From NCBI RefSeq assembly GCF_029784135.1, contig NC_073744.1, positions 29,370,981 to 29,434,980 on the forward strand: a stretch of DNA of 64,000 bases. The letters are read 5' to 3'. Position numbers and translations under genes: made by a program. The notes below the pieces were generated by a model. The model saw only the letters and a program-made list of their open reading frames with translations. It was not told the DNA's origin and did not search any database. Positions 24,056 through 34,689 of this stretch are shown here, piece after piece. The stretch comes from Toxorhynchites rutilus septentrionalis. Its lineage: Eukaryota > Arthropoda > Insecta > Diptera > Culicidae. Within the stretch, counting starts at the first letter, position 1. Each line of letters starts with the position of its first letter.

Positions 24056-24861
24056 ATGCAATTTATGCTGTTATTTAGCCGACAAGGCAAACTGCGTCTA
24101 CAGAAATGGTACGTAGCTCACCCGGATAAGGTTAAGAAGAAGATTACACGGGAACTCATCACGACGATTCTTTCGCGGAAGCCCAAAATGTGTTCATTCC
24201 TGGAGTGGAAAGACTGCAAAATTGTATACAAAAGGTATAAGACGCAGGAAGCTTTGCGAGGAGGGCCGAATGATGGAATATTCGCTATATGCATTATTTT
24301 TGTTTTAGATATGCTAGTTTATACTTCTGCTGTGCAATTGAGCAAAACGATAACGAGTTGTTAACCCTGGAGATCATTCACAGATACGTGGAATTGCTGG
24401 ATAAGTATTTCGGAAGTGTATGTACATTGTCTTGGCTGTCTGCTTTAGCGTATGAAACATCTTATTTTTGTTACCTAAAGGTGTGTGAGTTGGACATTAT
24501 CTTCAACTTTGAGAAGGCGTACTTCATACTGGACGAGCTGCTGGTGGGTGGCGAAATCCAGGAAACGTCCAAAAAGAACGTGCTGAAAGCCATCGCTGCT
24601 CAGGATGTCCTCCAAGAGGTCAGTACACCCGATGATACTTACGATATTTGACTTTCCTAAATCAAATCAACATTTATAAGCCTTGCCACACTCCTCTCTG
24701 ATAATGAGATACGCATCAAACACATACATACACTAAATACACTAAACAGCATCATTTCCGTTTCCAAATGCTCGTGTATGCTCGCGTTTGTTTTTATGCT
24801 CGTTTACTTCCGCTAGGATCCTACCCGTAGTTTGGCCAAAACAAAAAAGTGTTACTTGTAA
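24056..24861 (+). CDS. AP-1sigma: AP-1 clathrin adaptor complex, sigma (small) subunit
   Basis: Small subunit of the heterotetrameric AP-1 adaptor, which packages cargo with dileucine signals into clathrin-coated vesicles at the trans-Golgi and endosomes. Exons 24056-24234, 24309-24417, 24481-24618 and 24817-24861 join in frame with GT-AG introns of 74, 63 and 198 bp. The product begins [19 protein letters not shown] and includes [53 protein letters not shown] and [15 protein letters not shown], the longin-like fold of the clathrin adaptor small-chain family. The first three exons code 142 residues. With the terminal exon the protein is 156, or 157 with an upstream lone Met, against about 157-158 for animal orthologues. 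The start at 24056 follows a pyrimidine tract and CAAAG, so it is more likely an acceptor than the true start. Family assignment is very secure; the terminal exon is an inference from phase, acceptor and total length. Confidence 0.93.
24817..24861 (+). other. AP-1sigma: Probable AP-1 sigma terminal coding exon
   Basis: A strong acceptor (TTTACTTCCGCTAG) precedes GAT at 24817. The exon is in the phase left by exon 3 (GAG|GTCAGT at 24618) and codes [14 protein letters not shown], then TAA. Joined to VLQE it gives an acidic-then-PTRS tail, like the short variable tails of AP-1 sigma proteins. Candidate alternative tails are at 31764 and 33308. Confidence 0.6.
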
Positions 24862-27800
24862 AACATAGCTTAACGCCTATCCAAAAACAAAAAAAAAACA
24901 AGACGAATGTTTATTTATTTTTTGTTCTGTTATGTTTGAGTTTGTTGAACATTTGCTCTTTTTTATGTTTGTGTTCGTTTTTTTTGTTTTGTAATATTGT
25001 CTGAAACCATCAACATTTCATGATATACTTTTCAGTTAGCTTTCGTTTTTCAAGCTGTAATCCTTTTCGTAGAACAGGGTTAAAGATTTAATGATTGATA
25101 GTGCTATGAAAGTATTGTTTTTTTAATTATTCAGACAACAAAGAAATAGCATGAATACATATATAGAGGCAACTTATTTTTAGTATTAGACAGTAAGCTA
25201 TTATATATGAATAAAATGACCGCATTAACAGACACGCCGAGCACCGAGAAATATTTTCGCCCGTCAAAACTAGATTTTTTTTCCTATATACCTCGATTTC
25301 ACGGTACAGTTTTTGGCCACATCGGTAGTTTCGAATCTTGACTCCTATTGCAGTAGTTTATAGTTATTTCGTAGAAATTTTGCTGCATTCATCTGCATGG
25401 TCTTAATAAAAATTAATAATTATGATAGTGAAGGTTTTAATCGGTTTTGCTGAATGTCAGTTAACAACGTTTTCAAATGTCACACTGAAGAGTCTATAAA
25501 TAATTTACCCATTTGTATGAGCAAGTGATTGATTCTTCGGTGGCGATGATTGTCAAGCTTTACTAAATTAATGCGTGGATTTGGTGCGTCTAATTGGCTT
25601 ATGGGGATGTAGCGTAACAGAGAAAATAGCTGTGCGAGGAATGTAGAAAGCACCTATCTTGAAAACATGACGTATAATAAGTAGTAGACAAAGATTCTTT
25701 TGCTGGTGCAAGATTTTTCCTCGAAGTGGTCACCGAAGTGGAGCTCGTGTTGTGTCACCTAGAATAGCACGCGACTCGCACGGCGTGTCGATGAAGAACG
25801 CTCACGCTAGGCAGAATTCCCATGCTTTTCACTCGCGCTTTTGTTGTATAATGGAAATTTACATGTTCTGCATTTGCGGATACGATCATTTGTATCGCTA
25901 TCGGAATACAAGTCTGATGAGGGAGGCATTTTTCATATAATATCCATCATCTCACGTTCAAACCTTTTGATGAGAATGCATTCACTACGGTAACCCTTAC
26001 AACACTGCAACTGCTTTGCACACGTTTTAACGCTCAGCTTTCTTTCGTTGTTTGTTTGTTTAGGAAAGCTATATTGTTCGTCTCAGACTCGATAATATCG
26101 TTACCACTCGGCGACTAGCCTAGCGAGTGAAGGAATTGACATGGTGTCTTTTCTTCAATACACTCCTGATTGGTGCTATTTCTTTTTACTTTTTCAAAAA
26201 TTTCCCAATTTTTCAATAAAGCAGCATAGTGTGACCTCTTAATAGAATAGAAAAACTATGTACTAAACAGTCCTCTGAAGGGTTGCAAGGTCGGGCGAAC
26301 GTTGACCCTATGGACAATTTCCATACAAGCAAGCGGACAAAAATATTTCCATTATTTTTTCAACACTTTTCTCTACTTTTTGTGATTGATACAAGTTGCT
26401 CAAGATCATTTGTGACACTATTACGGTCAAATTTTGATATAGGCGTGTATTTTTTTTATATAAAAAGAAGAAATTACACATGGATTTGTTCGGAATTCAA
26501 GATCACCGTAACCCCCCCCCCCCCACCTTTTTAGTGAGTGGCGTGTTACAAAACAGCATGGCATATTTCTAATACGCTTTTGACCTACCTCTAACGTGTA
26601 AGGAATAGATATGTCAAGTTGGGTGAATATGGGTCAAGGCGTTCCAGAGATGAGCTGGAACACATTTCACATATTTTACATACAAAGGTTTTAAAATAAA
26701 AAATAGTTTTTTTAATTGCTTCAATTCTACTCCAAATTGCTTTCTCTATTGGCCGTTAGTGTGTCTAGTTTTAAAATAGGGTGACATGAAAATAACGACA
26801 TTTGAGTTTTTTTTATTTTCCTTATTATTTTATTTATATGTTTTATTCATTTATTTTCCATCTTTTCCACATAGCGAGAGGTCATTAGAGTATGGGGAAA
26901 GGGGAGGGGGTGCAGTCCATGTCGGAAAGAAGACCTGCTTCTCAATCAATGCCTGGTAAATTCAGCTAGTATCTTTATAAAATTCATTCAATCTAAAAAA
27001 GACAAGCCCTTGTCGTAAAATGTACAGAAATTGTCATCGACGACAAAGTTTAAACCATATCAAAAAGAAAGTAAAAACACATTAAAAATGGTAAAATCAT
27101 TTTATTGTCATGTATAATTGTTGACAATAATTTTTAATTTGGAGATTTCATTTGGATTATAGGGACCAATAATTTTCAAAACACTCCAAATCATACAGAC
27201 GTAGGTCGTTACAGCATAACTCTTCAGAACTTTTCAGTATGTACCTATAACTTGAAAAAAACCCCAATAAAGTTGAAATTATGATTTTTATTCTTAACGT
27301 TTACCCGAATGAAGAAGGAAGAATTCCGACAAATCAGGTTACGAGTTTTGTCGAAGCTTCTGATAATAAATAAGATTAATAATGAATGAACAACATGAGA
27401 GGGCAACAAAAATGCTCAGTAAAATGAAGACTTTTAATGAGCAAATATGAAAATGATGCGGGAGATTTCGCTGATTTATTTTTAGAAATTAGGGTAGGCA
27501 CAATTGACATGTCTTGTTTTTTTCCGTATTTTTCTTTGAGGCTAAGAGATCATTTAAAAATGAACATAGGCTTTGGATTGTTTTCGATAATGAAGCGGGT
27601 ATTTTTAACATAAAAAATATAAAACTTAAATGCTAAAAGAATTATTAAAAAAAAACATACATATCAACGCCACCGTAGCGCAATTTTCACTATGAATTTA
27701 TGTGATCATAATGAAATTTATTCTGAGGTCAATGTAATGGAGGCGAAGTTCCCATCTAACGAGGATAAGGAACCGACGCGGCTCCAAGCCTCCAAAATGA

Positions 27801-27900
27801 CGTAATCCGAGTCGGCCGCCGATCCTGAAGCGGCGACATCTCGCAAGCAAACCTGTGCTCCATCGATTGCCCGGTTAGTTTGAAACATAGGAGACGATCC
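24862..27900. other. AP-1 sigma 3' UTR / intron-type sequence, no further gene
   Basis: T-rich sequence with no recognised repeat or exon. A run of 13 C lies at 26512-26524. On the minus strand, 27718-27933 is an open frame of unknown origin running into the hAT-type MITE; it shows no motif. Confidence 0.4.
25210..25215 (+). terminator. Poly(A) signal candidate after AP-1 sigma
   Basis: AATAAA about 350 bp after the TAA at 24861. A second AATAAA lies at 25405-25410. Either could end the transcript that uses the 24817 terminal exon. Confidence 0.35.
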
Positions 27901-27920
27901 CCCAGATAGATCTTTTAGAC

Positions 27921-28295
27921 CAGGGATTCTCAAATTGGTCGATATAAACCTCTTGGGATCGAAATTGGATTCACAGGGGTCGACATAAACGAAAACTTTG
28001 GGGGTCGACGAGATTTCAAAATCGAACCCTACTCATTAACACAAGTTCTTATTTGAAAACTTTCAAGATACTTTATAAGTTGTGGCGATGAATTTTTTTT
28101 TCAAAAATGACCTTTTTGAGTTTTCGTAAGTAATTTTTTAATAATAATTAATAACACTTGATATTTACTGCGAAGTATTTAAAATGGTAAATATTTTGTA
28201 TGAATAATTCTTAAACAAATTTGGTTATAGGGGCCGGAGATATCACTTCGTTGTGAAAAAGAGGACTTTTGCCCAAAATTGTTTGAGAATTCCTG
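27921..28295. mobile_element. hAT-type MITE (CAGGGATTCTCAAA ends)
   Basis: The left end CAGGGATTCTCAAATTGG and the right end (reverse complement CAGGAATTCTCAAACAATTT) are inverted repeats of the common hAT 'CAGGGGTTCTCAAAC' type. Flanks TTTTAGAC (27913-27920) and CTAAAGAC (28296-28303) agree at 5 of 8 positions, an aged 8-bp duplication. The subterminal GGGGTCGAC words are also usual in this group. No transposase is present. Confidence 0.65.
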
Positions 28296-29140
28296 CTAAA
28301 GACGCTATACGTTTACCTGGTGTATTCATTTGTCCGATTGAATTTAACTTTGAAATTATTCATTCATATTTCAATGCAAAAATTAACAAAGAAGCTGTTC
28401 TCTCGGGTGGTGTCCACCTGATTTCAATTTATTACCATTTGTGTAAGCGTTCTATCCAGATAGATGGCATTCGAGTGACCTTATTAGAAAGTGAGCCGCG
28501 AGAATGAATTCCAAGAACTTCGTATATTTTTGGAAGCTCTATTTGCTTTTGTAGCGGCGAAGTTAACAGATCAATGATTTACAAAACGTAGATCATGAGG
28601 AGCTTAAAGTTGCTGATAACTTCGGTGGTAACGTTATAATCGTCGCTGATGAGCTCGAGGGGATCGGCGAATTTTCTGAATTAGATATCTAATGACTATA
28701 TACAATAGTGACGGCCGTAAAATTGGACGATGCAGAGAACACTGAGAAAACGGAAAGACAGGGATCCAAAATGAACTTCGGATGGAACTAGGACTGTTTG
28801 TAGGTTGTCAGGCTGTATAAATGACGGTAATACAATGAGAAAGTTGTTCAAAAATTCTGAAACGGTATCGCCAAACAGAGGATTCGACCGGGATTTAATT
28901 GAGTGGTTCTTCAGTAATTCACACAGAATTGGCATTTGGCTGTGAGATAAATCTCATAAGGTGTAAATCGTATGCATTGAATACGGCGAAAATATCCGAA
29001 ACCAAGTATCGATGGTTTTACATGCCTGTTTCAGTACATTTTTTTCTGATTCATGGAGTAGACATAATGTCATCGCTGAAATGATCAATGGGATATATTC
29101 CGAAAAAAGATTGGAGGCGCGCAATAAAAATATACGACAG
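28296..29140. other. Unassigned; two unexplained open stretches
   Basis: After the MITE, 28304-28507 (+) stays open (a tail reading HLISIYYHLCKRSIQIDG), and about 28568-28692 (+) reads NVDHEELKVADNFGGN, then VIIVADELEGIGEFSELDI and a stop. The second has balanced, protein-like composition, but I recognise neither. They could be remains of one transposon gene. Confidence 0.3.
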
Positions 29141-29167
29141 GTAACCAATAAGGCTACGAAGACCCCC
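29141..29167 (-). mobile_element. SINE head fragment (GTCTTCGTAGCC type)
   Basis: Reverse complement reads GGGGGTCTTCGTAGCC, then TTATTGGTTAC: the box A end of the SINE family at 22905 and 45119. The body is missing. Confidence 0.5.
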
Positions 29168-29329
29168 AAATTGTGAATTAAATCATTGTCATTCCGTTAT
29201 AGCCAGGGATCATAGCATCAACTTTGCTAAAGACACCATGTTTCTAGAAAGCATTTTTTTTTTATTTTTCCCCGTTACGAATTTTTCCTTACCACTGCGA
29301 ACACTGGAACAGTGCGATGACAAATTCGA

Positions 29330-29880
29330 GCAGAACAACAACAGTAACGGACGTAGAGCTGCATCATTTACCTCCAAAAATGCCTGACCAATGGATCCCT
29401 GACTACTCCTCTGCATACGGTAAAATTCTCAGCGTAAAGCACGAAATGTAGCGTTCGGAGTTCTTCTCGCAGATAGCAAGTGGAATTCGAATAGACCGTA
29501 TACGGATAAACCATACCATTTCTTCCTTCGTTCACGTAAGAGGATACAACACACGCCTATACACATCAAACACAAATATGTCGACATTGCGATCAAGAGG
29601 TACACTCCCGATTAGGTTGTGCACACAGCCGAACATTTTTACAGATTCAAAACAAATCGTTAATGCTCTATTCCGACGTTGTCGCTGGTTCGGGAAAGGT
29701 TAGCGCGAACGAATCTCAGGAACGACCGGATTCATCACTTAAGACCACAACAATCGAGACAAGGCACCGAAGATTTCAACCGATAGCACAAATGCAAAAA
29801 TCTAAACTGAATCGACGTCTACCAAATTCAAGGCAACGAAAGTACCCGGCGTACCAGCAAATGTGAATGACACCTCAGGT
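29330..29880 (+). pseudogene. LINE ORF1 (gag-like) relic with zinc knuckle
   Basis: Across frame breaks the + strand reads PDYSSAYGKILSVKHE, FFSQIASGIRIDRIRINHTI and SSFVHVRGYNTR. A perfect C-x2-C-x4-H-x4-C knuckle follows (CRHCDQEVHSRLGC, about 29578-29625), then a DSKQIVNA / LYSDVVAGSGKV reading (29648-29700) and a charged tail. This is the RRM-like-then-knuckle layout of ORF1 proteins of jockey/CR1-type LINEs, which bind the element RNA. Several frameshifts make it a dead copy, and no linked RT was found. Confidence 0.6.
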
Positions 29881-30647
29881 CACTTACAGGCATAAACCAG
29901 CAAGTCCTCGGAAAGATTACGGCGCTCAACAAGATACTCGCACCGAACAGCAAGTAAACTCGTAACCGATCATGCCAAAAATAAACAGTAGACCAACTGC
30001 AACTGTCAATCTGAACGATATTGGCAATGTAAACAAAACAAACTCTCTCAAGTCGCTTATATATACACCTAGAAATATATTGCATGCAGGAAGTGATCAA
30101 TTGAGAAATCTGCATTCCCGGCTATCATATAAAATTCAATATCAGCGAAACTTGTCATGGTACGGCAATTGCTAGACGAAATGGAAATAAAATAAGCAGT
30201 GTGTATTTGGAGAATCTGGATGAAAATAACCTTGACCCTGTCTGCCTTACCAATCTTCCTAAAATTCCGCTTCATAATTGCCTGATATTTTCCTTTTGAG
30301 CGGAATTGGAGACGATTGGGTGGACCTCCGTGATTGATTCATTGTAGGTTTGTCAGATTTTCTGAAATGATTCGGCATCTTTTGAGTGACAAAATAACAC
30401 TCCAACTCTCGACGGATCTTCACCAAGGACGTCCTCACACTTCCGCTGACCCCGTACATATTCCTCAGGTCCACGTACGAAGGAGCTATGGGTCTTGTAA
30501 TGGTCGTGGAGTTGGTGGAAAGGCCCTCTGTTGGAGCTGTGTGGCGCTGAGCAGTGTCCAGCTCTTAGTCTGAACAGTACTCGTTGTTCCCTCATTACCT
30601 TGACATCTTCGAACCTGATGATGGAACTTTTTATTTTCACATAATTT
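29881..30647. other. Continuation of the LINE relic or unassigned DNA
   Basis: The charged, Q- and N-rich reading of the ORF1 relic fades out. Open frames 30353-30640(-) and 30334-30573(+) overlap and match nothing I know. Confidence 0.3.
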
Positions 30648-30660
30648 GACTTCTCTCTGC

Positions 30661-30925
30661 ACCGTTATGCGCCCGTAGCCGAGTGGTTAGCGTCTCACAT
30701 TATCGGGTTCGATTCCCATTCTGGCCGGGGGATTTTTCGTCAAAGAATTTCCTTCGACTTGCACTGTGGTCTCGCGTATTCAAGGGCTTGCCCCTCGGAA
30801 TACATTCAAGGCGTGTTATTTGGCATAAGAAATCTCAACTAAGTATTAATAAATGACGCTAGGTAATTCATACGTTGAGACGGCAAAAGTTCCACAAGGA
30901 ACGTTAATGCCATTCAAGAATTCAA
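30661..30925 (+). mobile_element. tRNA-derived SINE with 13-bp target duplications
   Basis: The head GCGCCCGTAGCCGAGTGG has a perfect box A (TAGCCGAGTGG) and box B (GGTTCGATTCC). The tail carries AAGTTCCACAAGGAACGTT, a GTTCC/GGAAC hairpin. Identical direct repeats GACTTCTCTCTGC flank it (30648-30660 and 30926-30938). Style is that of Aedes Feilai-like SINEs. The tail closely matches a segment inside the LOA-type LINE at about 54084-54122. Perfect duplications suggest a young insertion. Confidence 0.9.
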
Positions 30926-30938
30926 GACTTCTCTCTGC

Positions 30939-31763
30939 GTGTCACCTGTCGTCCCAAAAACTGCGAAAGGAGTTGCTGATCCACAATTTTACAACGTGTA
31001 AAAAATTGCCCTGTGTGGCCAATTCCACAGAAATCCACATGAGGACAGTGTCAGACAATAGGTACCGCTAACCGCTTATACCCACTTCCCCAAAACTAAC
31101 ACCCGCTGATTCCTTTGAGCTTTCCACGTACGTAGAAACGGTCAACACTTCCCAATTCAGTTGGCGATAGTAAGTTCCACTCAGTTCTTTGATAGGCAAC
31201 CATGTTATAGATGCCAACATCTCGAGCACCAAAACAGCTGATAGGTCTTGAACTCCACTGACAGCTGTAGGCATCATCCGGGTATATGGGAGGAGTTGTG
31301 GAAAATGTTTAATCCTTGGGGGGATATCTATATATATATTTTTCTCGTTGCCCTGTGAGAATCAATTGCACTTAACTATGATCTACAACCTACAGGATAT
31401 CTATCGGACGGCTAGCCAAGTGGAATTATCCTGCTGATTATCCACACAGTTCAGTACCCAGCTTTTTCTATATGCTATGCACCGCTATTTTGTGTTTGTT
31501 ATCGCTTCTATATTAGCCTTTAGCATTCAAAAAAATTTCCAGTTCGATAACTCTCAACTTCTTCGTAATTAGCATAGAGTATCAATCGTTTTTCTTTCTT
31601 TCTACTTTTTTCTCTTCTCTTCTTACATGTCACTACACCCAACATCTAACCAACGACATTCCCCGTATTCGGCGACGGCTTCTCCCATCGAAAAAAAATA
31701 CTCGTCCCTATCCTCATCAATTGACAACTTTCCATACTATGACCCATTACCCCACCACCGTAG
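30939..31763. other. Unassigned sequence upstream of the alternative exon
   Basis: No repeat family or gene was recognised. The T- and C-rich part at 31570-31760 looks like the pyrimidine-rich end of an intron. Confidence 0.35.
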
Positions 31764-31790
31764 GATCTGAACGAAAATCTCAACAGATGA
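31764..31790 (+). other. Candidate alternative AP-1 sigma terminal exon
   Basis: A C/T-rich acceptor (CCCACCACCGTAG) precedes GAT at 31764. In the phase left by exon 3 it reads DLNENLNR, then TGA. The product would be 150-151 residues. Supported only by phase and splice context; eight residues could arise by chance. Confidence 0.3.
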
Positions 31791-33307
31791 TCGCGCGGAA
31801 TAGTTTAGTTCAATCCCTCCGTTCCTTTTGATTATAAATCTGAATAATACTCTCTGAACCAGTGGCACTCATTTACAACCAATGTTTGTTTTGTTCTTTT
31901 TTCTGTGCTTTTTTCTTTCCAAACATTCTCCAAAATTTCTACTTTCCACCCACCACCATCACCACCACAACTACCACCACCAAAGCAGAAGGAGCTGGAT
32001 TCCTAAGTTTCATTTTCTGGCGGAAATGGTTCAGTAAAACGCATGTCGCAAGTCCGAATGTTCATTTCTTTTTTTTTCTTGGCAAATCAAATAATAGTAA
32101 CATATTAATAAAGGAAAAATCATGCTGTACATATACTGCCTGTATAATCACGAGAGAGATGTTAGGATTGCTTGCGGTTTGTGGAACGCCGCCTGCGGGA
32201 GAAGGTAAATTGATTGGGGGATAGGCTTGTTTGATGTTTCCTCGCTCATCCTCCTGGTGCTGCGGTGTCGAAAAAAGGAGTCTGTAAACCAACTCGACTC
32301 ACAATGTGGATCAATACACGAACATTGTTGCACTTTATATTTCAGGTTTTAGATGATGATGATTATTTTTGGATTTACTAACATTGAGAGAGAGAAATTT
32401 GGCTTGGAATTCGCGGAGAGAATTGATTTTGTTCGCGCAAAGTGTATTGAAGAGTGGAAAGCGTGGGATAAAATCCGTTTACACAGCCGTTTCTTGCCTA
32501 CACTAGGTGTTAAGTTTTGCTTAGTTTTGCAAGTTTAGGTTAGTTTGAGCTTTTGTGTTTTCACTGCTTCTCATGCAGCAAAGTGTAATACCGGTATATA
32601 GAATTTAAGAGTGAAGAGTTAGCAACGTATTTTCTAACCATTTGTCAAAATCACAACGGGCGTTATCTTCTACTACTAGCCTAGCACTCGGGTAGAAAAC
32701 GATCGTTTTGTAGGTTTTCTAACGATTGAAGAAGAAATATATATGTTTCTGTGTCTGAAAGTATGATAGCTTACTTAGTTTCAACCTAGAAGTTGTATAG
32801 TAAACTTCATCATTGTGATCAGGAAATATGTTATAATAGTTATCAACATATACTGAGGCAGACTATTATACTGTATTAGCGAGAAAACATGATCGAGTCA
32901 CCTAGTAACGATTGAACACAAATCACAAAACAAATTATATAAAGTATTACATAGTTATACACAACAAGTTACTTCCGATCAATAAATTTCCTTCCCTCAA
33001 ATGTTACCCTTTTAATATACTGCTCTCCTCTAGCCGTTTATACTTTTTCGTGCAAGTGTTGCTATGTCCCGTATCAGTCTGTGTTTGTTCTGTCAATGCT
33101 TTCCGATTTCTTTATACTAAAAAAAAACAAGATTACAGAATTAAACAGATAGCAGACACATGTACACAGATGTCAATTCTGACCGATATGTTAACAAGAA
33201 AAGGAACAAAAAAAAAAGCAAACGTTTTCCCACTAAAACACCGATACCATCACTCATTGCGTGCACCACTTACAAACACTCACAGCATGTAAATATATAC
33301 ATTTTAG
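31791..33307. other. T-rich non-coding sequence, possible 3' UTR or intron
   Basis: No transposon family recognised over 1.5 kb. It is rich in T runs and CAC/ACC repeats (31950-31985). Open frames 31862-32224 and 32912-33292 are low complexity. Confidence 0.35.
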
Positions 33308-33388
33308 GCTAATTTTGATGCCGGGATGAAGGCAGCACCCTTGAAAGTATCCACAATTGATGACATCGATGCGCTGGCTTTCTATTGA
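33308..33388 (+). other. Candidate alternative exon with protein-like composition
   Basis: ATTTTAG precedes GCT at 33308. In the phase left by AP-1 sigma exon 3 it reads ANFDAGMKAAPLKV, then STIDDIDALAFY, and TGA at 33386-33388. An AATAAA follows at 33436-33441, about 50 bp after the stop. Together these look like a short terminal exon. It could belong to AP-1 sigma as an alternative tail or to an unrelated transcript. Confidence 0.4.
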
Positions 33389-33435
33389 GTTTAATTTTTT
33401 TTTGACAGAAGAAAGTGGAACACATTACATATTTG

Positions 33436-33441
33436 AATAAA
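33436..33441 (+). terminator. Poly(A) signal candidate
   Basis: AATAAA placed 48 bp downstream of the TGA of the 33308-33388 candidate exon. Confidence 0.35.
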
Positions 33442-33969
33442 CATTGAGTTGTTTGTTCTTATTAGTATGAAATGAAAACAATTGAAATGTTAGGAAAATG
33501 TTCGAAATGCGGTGAGAATCAAGAAGATCTTATCTAAGAATTGTTTACAATTTAATATACAAACCTGTTTTTGTGCGGGGGATAGGGGGAAAATCGTACT
33601 AAACTTAACTAGTAGCTTTAAAAAATAGTGTTCGTTACACAATTTGAAAAAAAAAACTTTTTCTATGCGGTAGATAGGGAAAAAAGATTCCTTAAGAAAA
33701 TTACCCAATTCCTGATGGCTCCATTCGTGATCAACATTCGATTTCTTTTTTTTCACTTTAATAAGCGGCCTTATCACTTGCGCAGATCATAAAATCAACT
33801 CTTTGCTCATTTCCATGAGCTCCTATTGAAATCATAGAACAAAAAAAAAAAAACATGAGAATGGAAATTAGTTGACACAATCCCTATGTAGAGCGATGAA
33901 ATACATATTAAAGATAGAAAAACGAAGTAAATTACCGATGACTTCATTTTTTTCAAATACCGCACAAAA
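33442..33969. other. Unassigned AT-rich sequence
   Basis: No gene or known repeat seen. Confidence 0.4.
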
Positions 33970-34066
33970 AAACTCGCACAAGATTTTTCATACATTTTTG
34001 TTGTGCGATCGCACAAAAAAAATCGCATAAAAAAAGCCGCACGAAAACAGGTTTTACTGTACACGA
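33970..34066 (-). repeat. Pogo-like terminal sequence (GTGCGA...)
   Basis: On the minus strand TACAGTAAAACCTGTTTTCG, TGCGGC and then two TTTTTTTGTGCGAT arms, including a GTGCGATCGCAC palindrome. CAGTAAAACCTGTTTT ends are typical of pogo-class elements. The second end was not found. Confidence 0.4.
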
Positions 34067-34109
34067 TATATTTCAGTGTCCCCATGATAGTAAGCTAGCA
34101 AGAGGTAGA

Positions 34110-34689
34110 CTAAGATTTTGTTCGACGAAGCCCGGAGAAGACGCGATCAAAGCAATCATTACGCTACAATTAAGATTGGCATCTGCTGAAATCTGTATAT
34201 GATGGACCTAAATCTAAAGAGCGGAACTCGAACCATCGTCGAGAAAATGAAGCCTGGTGAGGTGCATCCAGTCTATGAAATTACCCAACTTGTAAATCGA
34301 GTAGTGATGTTCGAAGAAACGCACAACCGGTCCTATGCATTGTCACAACTGTCAAGAATATAGACATACCAAAGGGTACTGTAACCTTCCAACAGTCTGC
34401 GTAGTTGGCAGCGGAATACACGAAACAAAAATGCCCTGTTCCAAGAACAGTGAGAGAGAAGTAAAAAAATAAAGTAACTGCGGTGGCAACCATACTACCA
34501 ACCATAGAGCATGCCCGGTCTTCACTACTCCAAAGAAAAAACATCGATGATCGCGACAAAAAGCGTTAACCAGCAGGCTTACAATCCATCAGCGAACTCC
34601 TTCTACGAACCTCCTGGACTCACGTCTTCATCTTGCACTGCGTATAGGGCTGCTTTACTTTCCCACCCATCAACACCAATAATTCCTCG
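34110..34689 (+). pseudogene. Jockey-like LINE ORF1 relic, part 1
   Basis: The + strand reads KPGEDAIKAII (about 34129) and then MHCHNCQEYRHTKGYCNLP (about 34337), a C-x2-C-x4-H-x4-C knuckle, with a second decayed finger NCGGNHTTNHRACP (about 34479). A YASAVNQQAYNP-like and TNNSSENIL-like tail follows. This is jockey ORF1 architecture. The reading breaks off near 34690, where a different LINE begins, and resumes at about 36613. Several frameshifts are present. Confidence 0.6.

Noticed and set aside
30661..30740. Apparent tRNA gene with good A and B boxes
   Set aside because: No complete cloverleaf and it is followed by a SINE body and target duplications; it is a tRNA-derived SINE head.
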